A stretch of 64,000 bases of DNA from Sphingobacterium detergens (GTDB taxonomy: Bacteria > Bacteroidota > Bacteroidia > Sphingobacteriales > Sphingobacteriaceae): NCBI RefSeq assembly GCF_003610355.1, contig NZ_RAPY01000007.1, positions 248,001 to 312,000 on the forward strand, given 5' to 3'. The notes beneath the pieces were generated by a model, which made no database searches, was not told the origin of the DNA, and saw nothing but the letters and a program-made list of their open reading frames with translations. The position numbers were made by a program, and so were the translations under genes. Shown in pieces: positions 16,060 to 24,248 of the stretch (positions are counted from its first letter, which is position 1; each line of letters begins with the position of its first letter).

Positions 16060-16895
16060 AAAAATTTCAAACAGCAACTGCCCCATCCATCAATGTAGGT
16101 GGAAAGCTAATGACATTTGAAAAACCTGTTATTATGGGTATTCTCAATGTTACACCAGATTCCTTTTTTGATGGTGGAGATAATACAACAGTAGAGAAAG
16201 CGCTGGAAAAAGCAAGTAGTCTCTTAACGGCAGGCGCTCAAATCCTCGATATTGGGGCCTATTCTTCACGTCCCGGCGCGCCATTAATCTCTTCTCAGGA
16301 AGAAATGGACAGAGCGCTTCCCCCTATCCTGGCAATCAGAAACGCCTTTCCAGAAGCGATCTTATCCATAGACACCTTCCGGGCGGATGTCGCTGCAGAA
16401 GCCATTGACGCGGGTGTACATATTGTCAATGACGTATCAGGAGGCACGCTTGATGAGGAGATGTTTGCAACAGTAGCCAAATATCAGGTGCCTTATATCC
16501 TCATGCATATGCGTGGAACTCCAGAAACCATGCAAGGACAAACCGAATATACCGACATCGTGACTGATGTTGCTACCTTTTTGGGACAAGGTATAGCTCG
16601 TTTAAGGGATCTGGGTGTAAAGGATATAATCCTCGATCCCGGGTTTGGGTTTGCCAAAACAATCGATCAAAATTACGAGCTGCTTTATCGGGTCGATGAA
16701 TTACACTATCTTGGTCTACCAATTTTAGGTGGCATATCACGTAAATCCATGATCTACAAAAAATTGGGTACTACGGCCCAAGAAGCACTCAATGGTACAA
16801 CGGCATTAAATACCCTACTTTTGGAAAGAGGTGTACAGATACTCCGTGTCCATGATGTCGCAGAAGCGAAACAGCTTGTTGATCTCTTCTATTAG
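16056..16895 (+). CDS. folP: Dihydropteroate synthase
   Basis: A 279-residue cytosolic TIM-barrel enzyme that joins 6-hydroxymethyl-dihydropterin pyrophosphate to p-aminobenzoate in folate synthesis, the target of sulfonamides. The classic blocks are all present: IMGILNVTPDSFFDGGDN, ILDIGAYSSRPGA, SIDTFRADVAAEA, IVNDVSGG, ILMHMRGTPETMQ, IILDPGFGFAKT and GGISRKSMIYK. Its start overlaps the end of the DUF4920 gene by 4 bp. Ends 48 bp before the convergent MauG-like gene. Confidence 0.96.
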   Translation: MKKFQTATAPSINVGGKLMTFEKPVIMGILNVTPDSFFDGGDNTTVEKALEKASSLLTAGAQILDIGAYSSRPGAPLISSQEEMDRALPPILAIRNAFPEAILSIDTFRADVAAEAIDAGVHIVNDVSGGTLDEEMFATVAKYQVPYILMHMRGTPETMQGQTEYTDIVTDVATFLGQGIARLRDLGVKDIILDPGFGFAKTIDQNYELLYRVDELHYLGLPILGGISRKSMIYKKLGTTAQEALNGTTALNTLLLERGVQILRVHDVAEAKQLVDLFY

Positions 16896-16943
16896 AGCAG
16901 TGCACACACTATCTGTATAAACATCGCTCGGAGTATGTTGTAT

Positions 16944-17966
16944 TTACTTCCCAATAAATGTTGGATCACTTAATGTTTCTATAAAAGCGATAATATCCTG
17001 CTTTTCCTGTTCTGATAATGGAATTCGATTACCGTTTTCTTTAAGAATAGGATCGAGATTTTCCGCTGCTAACACGCCTTTATCGAAATAATCCAAAACA
17101 GATCTTAAAGTTGGAAATTGACCAAAACTCCCATAAGGGGCCGTATACATGGCATTTCTTAACGACGGAACACGAAATGCCATCTGATCCTCAATACGCC
17201 CTGTGACCCGACCGCGGCCGACTTCTTCTGGGTTTGGATTCAATGGAAACCCTACATTCCTAAAGCTTTGATCAGTAAATAGCGCTGTACTATGACAACT
17301 TGCACATTTACTTTTGAAAGTAGTATACCCTCTCTCCTGTTCCGCTGTAAATCGCTCCCCTTCATTTCTTTTTACACGATCATATTTGCTATTTGCAGAG
17401 ATCAATGTATACTCGTATTGTGCAATACTGCGATAAATTCGATCAGCCGTTATGCTTGCATCGCCAAATGCTTTTTGAAATAATTTTTTATAATCGGTAT
17501 CAACAGCAATTTTACCAATCACCTCAAGAATAGAAGAGTTCATTTCTTCATGTGTTATAATCGGAACGAGAGGTTGTTTTTCCAATTGCAGGATATTTCC
17601 ATCCCAATTATAAAACTTCATAAATGCCATATTCTGAATTGCAGGGGTATTACGAAGTCCCACCCGTTCATAAATTCCGACCGCTTGTTGCTTTCCATCT
17701 GAAAAAGCTAGGTTGGGATTGTGACAACTCGCACAGGAAATCGTATTATTTCCGCTGAACCTTTTTTCATGAAATAATTTCTCGCCCAATTCAACACCAT
17801 ATTTTGTAGGTCTATTTTGTGCTACGGAGCCATTTAGCGCTGGAAATTCAGCTGGTATCTCCAGAGAAATTTCTGGGTTGTCCTCCTTGATTGATTCGTT
17901 TATATCCCTTTTACTGCAGGATAGCACAATCAACAAAACACCTAAAACGCAGATTACTTTTTTCAT
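16944..17966 (-). CDS. Di-haem peroxidase-like lipoprotein (MauG/MbnH family)
   Basis: A 340-residue lipoprotein (signal ending LLIVLSC, lipid Cys17) with two c-type haem sites, C78-A-S-C81-H82 and C221-A-S-C224-H225, in the bacterial cytochrome c peroxidase/MauG architecture. The conserved LGEKLFHEKRFSGNNTISCASCHNP, RNTPAIQNM and GRGRVTG...FRVPSLRNAMYTAPYGSFG blocks are present. It is the last gene of a cluster with an MbnP-like protein and a copper-type TonB receptor. In methanotrophs, MbnH of this family oxidises a Trp of MbnP to kynurenine to build a copper site. That pairing makes MbnH a better guess than a simple peroxide scavenger, though the latter cannot be excluded from sequence. 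Confidence 0.88.
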   Translation of the reverse strand: MKKVICVLGVLLIVLSCSKRDINESIKEDNPEISLEIPAEFPALNGSVAQNRPTKYGVELGEKLFHEKRFSGNNTISCASCHNPNLAFSDGKQQAVGIYERVGLRNTPAIQNMAFMKFYNWDGNILQLEKQPLVPIITHEEMNSSILEVIGKIAVDTDYKKLFQKAFGDASITADRIYRSIAQYEYTLISANSKYDRVKRNEGERFTAEQERGYTTFKSKCASCHSTALFTDQSFRNVGFPLNPNPEEVGRGRVTGRIEDQMAFRVPSLRNAMYTAPYGSFGQFPTLRSVLDYFDKGVLAAENLDPILKENGNRIPLSEQEKQDIIAFIETLSDPTFIGK

Positions 17967-18058
17967 TAGAATAAATGATTTGCAAATAAGAATCGGGGTA
18001 TTATACCGCTATAGTTCCCTATTAACTAACAAAAGGTCTGTTAGATTTTATGTTAGAC

Positions 18059-18121
18059 AGGGCCATCACAGGAACAGCACAGACATTCCAATCTGAATAT
18101 TCCTAAGTTCCTGATGGCCCT
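18059..18121. repeat. Long imperfect inverted repeat between the MbnP- and MauG-like genes
   Basis: agggccatcacaggaac (18059-18075) faces gttcctgatggccct (18107-18121). The arms are complementary except for a 2-nt insertion in the left arm, around a 31-nt loop. In the mRNA it lies just downstream of the MbnP-like stop. It could be a partial terminator or an mRNA stabiliser that sets the ratio of the two products. Confidence 0.6.
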
Positions 18122-18141
18122 GCTATCAATTTATATTTCCT

Positions 18142-19008
18142 TTAATTATTTTCGACACGCTCGACAGAAAACATGCCGCTTTTATCCTCTTTACCATCCC
18201 CCCCAATATTGTTTACAAACACTTCCATGGCTGCCATGCTGCTATGTAGGCTCGGTGTTGTTGCATTTTTCGAGGTTAGGATTACTTTTGTTTTTCCACT
18301 TAAGAGTTTATCAAAGTCAGCTTTGATCGTGATTTTAGGCGCATTGTTTCCCACAACAGCAGTCGTCGTTAGATCCAACGTGATATCGCGATAAGCATCC
18401 ACGCCCTGCGTATATGTTTCAGGTTTACCTCCCTCTCCATTCAGCGTACTTCCGGTGTGGACCTGAAATGCATTATTTTCACCACCATAAAATCCTTCGA
18501 TCTTCGTAAATCGATATCCAGTAGCCCATTGCCACATCATGTCGGTATCATTAGCTCCCGCTGCTGCATAAAATACCGGAAATCTGACCTGATCCAATGT
18601 ATTGATTTCTTGCTTTACCCCTAACCCAAATTTGAGCTGACGATACTCCCCTACAGGTATATTAGTCAATACATAATCCAAACTCGCTTGCTTGCTTTGG
18701 TTAACCACAGTAGCCCCCTTATCCAGGTCACTTACATTGTAAGGAATTTCAGTCCCATCTGTTTTAACAAGTCGAATATTACTGACAACATACTTAAGTT
18801 CTGAGAGGTGGTGTGCTTGATCCTTTTCTGATGTGTTAACGGTAGCATCAGTAGATGCAGCTCCTCCAAGGACAATCGTGTTATTTTTAAATGTATTGTT
18901 AAAATGTAGGCTGATATTATTTGCTACGGGGTTGTTATCGTTTTTACTACAGGAAATCATTATTAATGAAGCAGCAGATAAAATTAGATAGTTCGTTAAT
19001 TTTTTCAT
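18142..19008 (-). CDS. MbnP-family periplasmic copper-site lipoprotein
   Basis: A 288-residue lipoprotein (signal ending MISC, Cys20). The MbnP-type core reads ISLHFNNTF, then HHLSELKYVVSNIRLVKTDGTEIPY, then YRQLKFGLGV, and the hallmark MMWQWATGYRFTKIEG with Trp159 and Trp161. In the methanotroph partner, one Trp is oxidised by MbnH to kynurenine, which takes part in copper binding. The gene lies directly between the copper-type receptor (31 bp upstream) and the MauG/MbnH-like gene (175 bp downstream). This is the expected MbnP/MbnH pair. Which Trp is modified is not known from the sequence. Confidence 0.82.
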   Translation of the reverse strand: MKKLTNYLILSAASLIMISCSKNDNNPVANNISLHFNNTFKNNTIVLGGAASTDATVNTSEKDQAHHLSELKYVVSNIRLVKTDGTEIPYNVSDLDKGATVVNQSKQASLDYVLTNIPVGEYRQLKFGLGVKQEINTLDQVRFPVFYAAAGANDTDMMWQWATGYRFTKIEGFYGGENNAFQVHTGSTLNGEGGKPETYTQGVDAYRDITLDLTTTAVVGNNAPKITIKADFDKLLSGKTKVILTSKNATTPSLHSSMAAMEVFVNNIGGDGKEDKSGMFSVERVENN

Positions 19009-19039
19009 TGTATGTGTTATTTAAATGTGATTGATTTTT

Positions 19040-21028
19040 TTAAAAATTGACTTTTAGGGAGGTAAAAATATTCCGCCCCATTCGTGGAATATTTCCCCAA
19101 TCCGCATAGGTGCTATAGTATTCATTCAACAGGTTCTCGGCGCCAACCTGAAATACAGTTTTGAACTTGCCTAGGCTGAAACTATAATCGGCAGATAAAT
19201 TCCATATTTTGTAGGAAGAGGTTTGATCTTCACCATAGGCTGGGCTATAATTTGTCTGTGTAAAATCTCCATTTAATGACGTCCGCAAGCCTATTCGTTT
19301 ATAGTTATAATGCAGTGATGTCTGATAGCTCAACGGGCGTATAAAAGGTAGATTCCCCTCTTCGTCGTCCTTACCTCTGGCGTATGTTATCACCGCTTTC
19401 CAATGCAGGTTATCCAGGACTTTATAATCTATGCTCATCGCTGTATTAAACAGCGTCCCATACTTTAAAGATGTATAACCCTTCACACCAACGGATTGAT
19501 AATTCATTGGACTCCCTAAACTCAAAATCCGTCCGATGATATAATTGTCGATGTAGAAGTAGTTCACTTTTGCGGATATACTTAGCTTTTCCGTTTTGAA
19601 GCCAACACTGGCGTTAACCTCATAAGAAATCTCATTTTTGAGATCAGGGTTTCCGATGTAATCGTAGCGATCAAAGCTATTATAAATATAATAGCCATAG
19701 GCTTCGGAAACGGAAGGAGCGCGATGTCCAAACCCTGTTCCGACAGAAATATCAAACTGATTTAAGTTTAACTCGTAACTGGCATGTAGCCCTGGAAGCC
19801 ATCTATTCTTTTTTTGCGGTGCTCCCGGATGAAAAATCCAGTTAAATTCCACATATTTAGAATAATTGTAGTTCCAGCCCAACGATCCACCCAAGTTCAC
19901 TTTACTCCGATCTGAAATCTCCCAAGAATTATTCATTGCAATACTCGCAAAACGGGTTGTTACCCAGGGCCAACTATAGGCAAACATGGTCTGTTTGGAT
20001 CGATCCTGTGGGTACATCCGCATTTCCGCTATTGAAAGATTATCATAAGCATTTAGCTGTACTTCTGAAGAATATCGGTCTTTCTTTAAATTTATTTTTG
20101 ACACCAATCCATAGGTTGTACTCCATCCGGGCATATCCATATGTACCAAATTCTCCGGCCGTGTCGTATCATCCATATAGTGCTCCACGGCGTTGAAATA
20201 AACTTTGGTATCCCACACTTTTACCAACCCTTCCTCAAACAATTGTTTATAGGATGCTGATGTAATAATCGCCCGCGATAACCATAGATCCATTGGTAAA
20301 GCCGGAAAGCCAACATCTTTTGCCCGATCAAATATCGCATCTACCCTGATGGCAGAAAGTGGACTTGTCTTATAGGCTAGACCCAATGATGCATTCAGTT
20401 TATTATATTGCGAGTGTAGTACTTCCTTGTTGTTTCCGTCATAATAATTACCGGCTTTACGAAAGGCAACACTACCATCAGCAACGAAGTTGTCGGTTGA
20501 ATAGAATAGATTTCCAAGGTTAAACGCTTGTTTATTGTTAAACTCAAAACCTGTCTGATACGCACCACCTACTTTTTGTTGCAGACCAAAAGGCGTACTT
20601 CTCCTTTTGAGATCAATACTTCCAGCCACTGTCGCGCCATGCATATTCCCTTCTTGCCCAGATTTAATATCAATGGAAGAAAGGTTGTTCGTTTCCACAT
20701 AGGAAGTTATGGGGTCCATCTTATCTGTGCAGGCACCAAAAATATGCATACCATCAATTGTGATTGTGGAACGCTCAGTACTCATGTTATTCAGTAAGGG
20801 TTCCCATGCGTAGGCCCCACGTTTGATAAAGCTGATATTGTCTGATGAAGCCAAAAATTCATCGACGGAGACGGCCATTTTCATGTCACTTTCAATCTTT
20901 CGCTTGATCGCCGCTTCAACATTGACTTCCCCCAAACGTCTCGTTGTATCTCTTTTTACGGAGATGCTTTGCCCATGTACTTTCAATCCAAGAGAAAGAA
21001 TAAAAAGAATAATACTTAGTTTCTTCAT
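19040..21028 (-). CDS. TonB-dependent receptor, OprC/NosA-like copper type
   Basis: A 662-residue outer-membrane receptor with a signal ending VHGQ (about residue 20), a short TonB box, plug and 22-strand barrel ending FTSLKVNF. The plug contains IFGACTDKMDPITSYVE, giving Cys100 and Met104 in a CxxxM arrangement before the MDP signature of copper receptors. The barrel loop has VEHYMDD with His283 and Met285 (HxM). In Pseudomonas OprC the copper ligands are exactly a CxxxM and an HxM pair, about 176 residues apart; here the distance is 179. It lacks the N-terminal regulatory domain of SusC proteins. It sits between a FixH/YtkA-like lipoprotein (5 bp) and an MbnP-like gene. Specificity for copper is inferred from these ligands. 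Confidence 0.87.
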   Translation of the reverse strand: MKKLSIILFILSLGLKVHGQSISVKRDTTRRLGEVNVEAAIKRKIESDMKMAVSVDEFLASSDNISFIKRGAYAWEPLLNNMSTERSTITIDGMHIFGACTDKMDPITSYVETNNLSSIDIKSGQEGNMHGATVAGSIDLKRRSTPFGLQQKVGGAYQTGFEFNNKQAFNLGNLFYSTDNFVADGSVAFRKAGNYYDGNNKEVLHSQYNKLNASLGLAYKTSPLSAIRVDAIFDRAKDVGFPALPMDLWLSRAIITSASYKQLFEEGLVKVWDTKVYFNAVEHYMDDTTRPENLVHMDMPGWSTTYGLVSKINLKKDRYSSEVQLNAYDNLSIAEMRMYPQDRSKQTMFAYSWPWVTTRFASIAMNNSWEISDRSKVNLGGSLGWNYNYSKYVEFNWIFHPGAPQKKNRWLPGLHASYELNLNQFDISVGTGFGHRAPSVSEAYGYYIYNSFDRYDYIGNPDLKNEISYEVNASVGFKTEKLSISAKVNYFYIDNYIIGRILSLGSPMNYQSVGVKGYTSLKYGTLFNTAMSIDYKVLDNLHWKAVITYARGKDDEEGNLPFIRPLSYQTSLHYNYKRIGLRTSLNGDFTQTNYSPAYGEDQTSSYKIWNLSADYSFSLGKFKTVFQVGAENLLNEYYSTYADWGNIPRMGRNIFTSLKVNF

Positions 21029-21033
21029 AACTC

Positions 21034-21978
21034 TTAGAATAGGATATCAAGGTACAACTCACTTTTACGGCCCTCTACTCCCGGTGTAAAATCCTTTGGC
21101 ACCTCGGTACCACGGATTACTTTTCCATCTGGATTCAACAAAATGAAATTTAACGTCCAGTTGCCGGTCATCGTATAATTCACAATACCGTGATATAAAC
21201 CATCCGCTTCCTGTATCAAATCTTTATTATTAGGAGACGAGTGATTGCCCATAGACGGTTCAGGCATACGTGGGTCTAACTTCAGTGTATAACGATCGAC
21301 TTGCGAATAGGAAAACTGCAATTGATCAGCGATGCTCTTCGATGAAGAATCAAGTGGCTTATTCAATTTATAGATACCAGCGACCAATTTATTTTCAGCA
21401 ACACTAGGTTTCTGTGGAGAGACCAATGCTATGACATATTGCTCATCATCTTTCCCTGTGAACATAGTCATATTCAGATTTTTATTGGTTTGTTGTCGGA
21501 CCAATACTTCTTTTATCACAGAGAAATTTTGACTGCCAACTGTAAAATTGACATTGATTTCCCAACTGCCCTCCGCACCACTTTCGCTGGTAAAAACTGT
21601 ATACCCCGAGAAATACTTATCGCCCGATTTATAACTGAAATTATACTGATTTGGACATGATCTTTTCTCTCCTGAAACAGCAGTCTGGATTGGCAAAAAT
21701 GTAACGCTGGACACTTCCACAGGAGTATTCGTTTGCGTGTTCTTGATTCTCACGCGGATATCATTATAACCGCGATACAATACGCCATTCAACGCCTCGA
21801 TGCTAATCGTATAACCAGCGGCCACAAAATCTGTAACCTCTTTAAATTCAACACCTTCTTCAACCACCTCCCCTCTTTCGGCTTCATAATTTGTTTTTCC
21901 CTTTGTACATGACCCGAGAAATACGCATGTTATAGCAACATAAAAAACTATTGTTTTTATCAATATACTTACCTTCAT
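21034..21978 (-). CDS. Lipoprotein with FixH/YtkA-like domains, probable metal binder
   Basis: A 314-residue lipoprotein (signal ending VFLGSC, Cys24). Two successive immunoglobulin-like beta domains seem present: residues about 52-165 (YTISIEALNGVLYRGYNDIRVRIKNTQ to VIKEVLV) and about 180-310. The second contains LDPRMPEPSMGNHSSPN, with Met238, Met243 and His246. This resembles the P-x-MP-x-M-x-H signature of FixH/YtkA-like domains linked to copper handling. The first domain has lost the Met/His motif. The gene stops 5 bp before the copper-type receptor and is surely cotranscribed with it. The function as a copper relay at the surface or periplasm is inferred. Confidence 0.7.
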   Translation of the reverse strand: MKVSILIKTIVFYVAITCVFLGSCTKGKTNYEAERGEVVEEGVEFKEVTDFVAAGYTISIEALNGVLYRGYNDIRVRIKNTQTNTPVEVSSVTFLPIQTAVSGEKRSCPNQYNFSYKSGDKYFSGYTVFTSESGAEGSWEINVNFTVGSQNFSVIKEVLVRQQTNKNLNMTMFTGKDDEQYVIALVSPQKPSVAENKLVAGIYKLNKPLDSSSKSIADQLQFSYSQVDRYTLKLDPRMPEPSMGNHSSPNNKDLIQEADGLYHGIVNYTMTGNWTLNFILLNPDGKVIRGTEVPKDFTPGVEGRKSELYLDILF

Positions 21979-22411
21979 AAAAATACCATCTTAGCTTAGT
22001 TAACAGGAGACTAATCTTAGTGTAGGATAAGTATAGTTAGAAGACGACAAAAACGACGACAGAAAGATGTGCCAACAAAAAGGGATAACGATACATATCC
22101 TATTCGTAGAATCTTCTAAATTAACTGGAACCCGACATCTAAAGAGCCGATAACCTGTTCAAATAAAGTTTTCATCCGTTTAATTTTTTATTCAGTTGTG
22201 ACGAAGCTATCGGATTTATTCATCGAGCATATGTTTTCAGCGGCATTCATAGGCTCGCTTTGCTCAGTTATTCATTTCCTTATAAGATTGAATAAATCAT
22301 GATAGTTTTATCGGAATAAACTATTCCTTAAACAGGATGAGGTGACCACGAGAAACTATTTGTCGCTCTACGTGAACAACAAAAAACTCATGATGATTCC
22401 TTAAAATGGAT
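21979..22411. other. 433-bp spacer inside the copper locus
   Basis: No protein frame longer than about 20 codons with a plausible start, no tRNA, and no strong terminator or exact TAnnTTTG promoter box was seen between the Cys-rich gene and the FixH-like lipoprotein gene. It may hold a second promoter not recognisable by consensus, or a metal-responsive control site. Confidence 0.4.
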
Positions 22412-22792
22412 TTAAACTAATGGAGGATGGAAAATGGTAAAAATAGGTCTGTAAGAATAATTTTCGTTGTATTCAGGGAACGAGCGTTCCGCAACATCTT
22501 CTTGAAATAAAGAAGAGACCTTAAAGTCAAAATTCTGGGAGTTATTGATAAAAACGACATCGATAATACGTGATTCAAGGTTCTTTTGCTCCTTTTCTTC
22601 GTGTTCACGCATTTTTTTCATTAGGATACATTGTCCTCTACACGAAAGGGCGTTCTCATTGAAACGGTTGATACATTCGTAGCGTGCAATGTAATCTCGA
22701 TTGAGCTCAAAAATGGACCACAGCCATACTGTTGAGAAGCTCTGGAGGAGCATCAAAGGCAATAAAATCCATATGAACTGTCTAGCTTTCAT
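22412..22792 (-). CDS. Small Cys-rich membrane-anchored protein of the copper locus
   Basis: A 126-residue protein with one N-terminal hydrophobic segment (about residues 5-28, rich in Trp and Leu), which may be a signal anchor. It continues NRDYIARYECINRFNENALSCRGQCILMKKM, placing Cys40, Cys51 and Cys55 (C-x10-C-x3-C), then a charged linker and the C-terminus IFHPPLV. From memory, uncharacterised Bacteroidota proteins with a C-x-N...C-x-GKC-x-L motif are found near copper and TonB genes, and this looks like one of them. It has a perfect promoter upstream and reads toward the copper operon. A role as a metal sensor, trap or chaperone is a hypothesis only. Confidence 0.72.
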   Translation of the reverse strand: MKARQFIWILLPLMLLQSFSTVWLWSIFELNRDYIARYECINRFNENALSCRGQCILMKKMREHEEKEQKNLESRIIDVVFINNSQNFDFKVSSLFQEDVAERSFPEYNENYSYRPIFTIFHPPLV

Positions 22793-22805
22793 CTTGTGAG
22801 TTCGG

Positions 22806-22836
22806 CAAATATATAAATGAATCCTTGATTAAACAA
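22806..22836 (-). promoter_or_regulatory. Promoter of the Cys-rich gene and perhaps the copper operon
   Basis: Read on the minus strand: TTG (22836-22834), a 20-bp spacer, TATATTTG (22813-22806), then 13 nt to the ATG. It matches the Bacteroidota consensus at every defined position. Confidence 0.7.
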
Positions 22837-22854
22837 ATTCAATAGGAACAATAA

Positions 22855-22884
22855 AGTCCCCAGGTAAGGTTTTACCTGGGGACT
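22855..22884 (-). terminator. Terminator of the GH30 locus
   Basis: A perfect 13-bp stem, agtccccaggtaa (22855-22867) with ttacctggggact (22872-22884), and a 4-nt loop. On the minus strand it lies 19 nt past the stop of the surface-lipoprotein gene and is followed by tttattg. It separates this locus from the copper operon. Confidence 0.8.
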
Positions 22885-22902
22885 GAAAAATCAAAAAACA
22901 GA

Positions 22903-24237
22903 TTATTTTGGTACAACTGTAAGCACTGCTTTTTTATTACCGGCAGTTAAATCCAGCGTAAATAGATAGGTTTTTCCAGCTTCCAAGGTTTTACCTGTTT
23001 TGACACCCAAGTTTCCGGAATCACGCCCATTTTTACCATCACCAATAAAAATCACATCGCTCGACGTTGTCACATCCGTACCTCCAAATTCTCCACCCCA
23101 GCCTTTCTGATGGAAAAACTTAAAATTGATATTATCGGTGTTGATAGACTCGGCGGCCTTTAATGTAATTTGGTACTTTTTATTACCCAATGGAGCTAAA
23201 CAAAGTGCTTTATCAGTATTCCAGCCCACCTGATTACTGGATACTTTGGGCTTTCCAACACCTTCTCCAATAATCCACACGGCTCCAGTACCATCTTCCT
23301 GCAATTTGGCAAGATCATTTCCGGCCATTGCTTCAACGACAAAATACTTCAACGCGAAGTCAGCTGTAATCCGGTATTTTCCGTTAACACCATTGAAAGT
23401 AATAGCCCCGTCAGCTGATTGGCTGAAGAAATCCGGATCAATCCACCAATCTTTTAGATCCTCGATACCATCTATCGTAACCGCATTACCCTTGGTCATA
23501 TTCAGTTCCGCCTTGAAATGTGTATCATCAAGACGACTAAATACTGTCCCATCGATTGCATAAGCGACAATAAATGGTGATGCCTGATAAGTCAACGTAT
23601 TCAATGCGATACTATACACACCAGAGGTCGAATTTGAGAAAGGAATATCCAATGTGGATCCGAGTGTAACGGCATTATTGACCCATCCAAAATTCATGCT
23701 ATTTCCCTGCTCACCAACCTTTGGCGCTTGAATATATCCTTTTACAGAAAACGGAAAATTCTCTTTGGCCGCATATTGATTTCGACCTGTTTTCTCCATC
23801 CGATAGGACTTTGATTCGGTGACCAAAGTGAGATAAGGAAAATCCGGACGGCTTAAGTCTATATCAAAGGATTGTTCGTTTTTTTTCTGACTAATATTCT
23901 GCAAAACAAACTTAATCGTAGCTTTCCCGTCTGGAATGTCTTTCAAAAAAGGGACGTAAATTTTTCCGCTATAGTCGCCATTCTCCTTTGTGCGAATTGT
24001 CATTTCGGCAACCTTGTCATCCGTAAAATATAATTGAGCTTTCAGTGTAGATAACGCGACTTCACTATCCGATACATGAATATTAAATACGAGACTATCC
24101 CCAAAATGAGCAGCAGAAATAGCTGATTTCAATTCAATTTTGGGATCACCAATTTGATAGACATATTTTTCATCCTTTTTACAAGAACTTACAACAGCTA
24201 TTGTTCCAAATAGTATATTGATGAGATATCTTTTCAT
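22903..24237 (-). CDS. SusE-position surface glycan-binding-like lipoprotein
   Basis: A 444-residue lipoprotein. The ATG at 24237 is chosen (signal MKRYLINILFGTIAVVSSC, lipid Cys19) because an upstream in-frame ATG overlaps the GH30 gene and would bury the signal. The mature chain is a series of beta domains: an N-terminal Ig-like part (GDSLVFNIHVSDSEVALSTLKAQLYF), a middle region, and C-terminal SusE/F-like repeats (GAVWIIGEGVGKP, KYQITLKAAESINTDNINFKFFHQKGWGGEFGG, TYLFTLDLTAGNKKAVLTVV). DUF5125/DUF5121-type names may apply. Placed after SusC, SusD and GH30, it probably helps bind the glycan at the cell surface. It carries no catalytic motif that I can see. Confidence 0.8.
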   Translation of the reverse strand: MKRYLINILFGTIAVVSSCKKDEKYVYQIGDPKIELKSAISAAHFGDSLVFNIHVSDSEVALSTLKAQLYFTDDKVAEMTIRTKENGDYSGKIYVPFLKDIPDGKATIKFVLQNISQKKNEQSFDIDLSRPDFPYLTLVTESKSYRMEKTGRNQYAAKENFPFSVKGYIQAPKVGEQGNSMNFGWVNNAVTLGSTLDIPFSNSTSGVYSIALNTLTYQASPFIVAYAIDGTVFSRLDDTHFKAELNMTKGNAVTIDGIEDLKDWWIDPDFFSQSADGAITFNGVNGKYRITADFALKYFVVEAMAGNDLAKLQEDGTGAVWIIGEGVGKPKVSSNQVGWNTDKALCLAPLGNKKYQITLKAAESINTDNINFKFFHQKGWGGEFGGTDVTTSSDVIFIGDGKNGRDSGNLGVKTGKTLEAGKTYLFTLDLTAGNKKAVLTVVPK

Positions 24238-24248
24238 AATCCCGTTAT

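Noticed and set aside
22116..22175. A 19-residue frame on the minus strand (MKTLFEQVIGS...) in the copper-locus spacer
   Set aside because: Too short to support, with no ribosome-site or conservation evidence. It was considered as a transposase remnant, but there are no inverted repeats or other IS traces.
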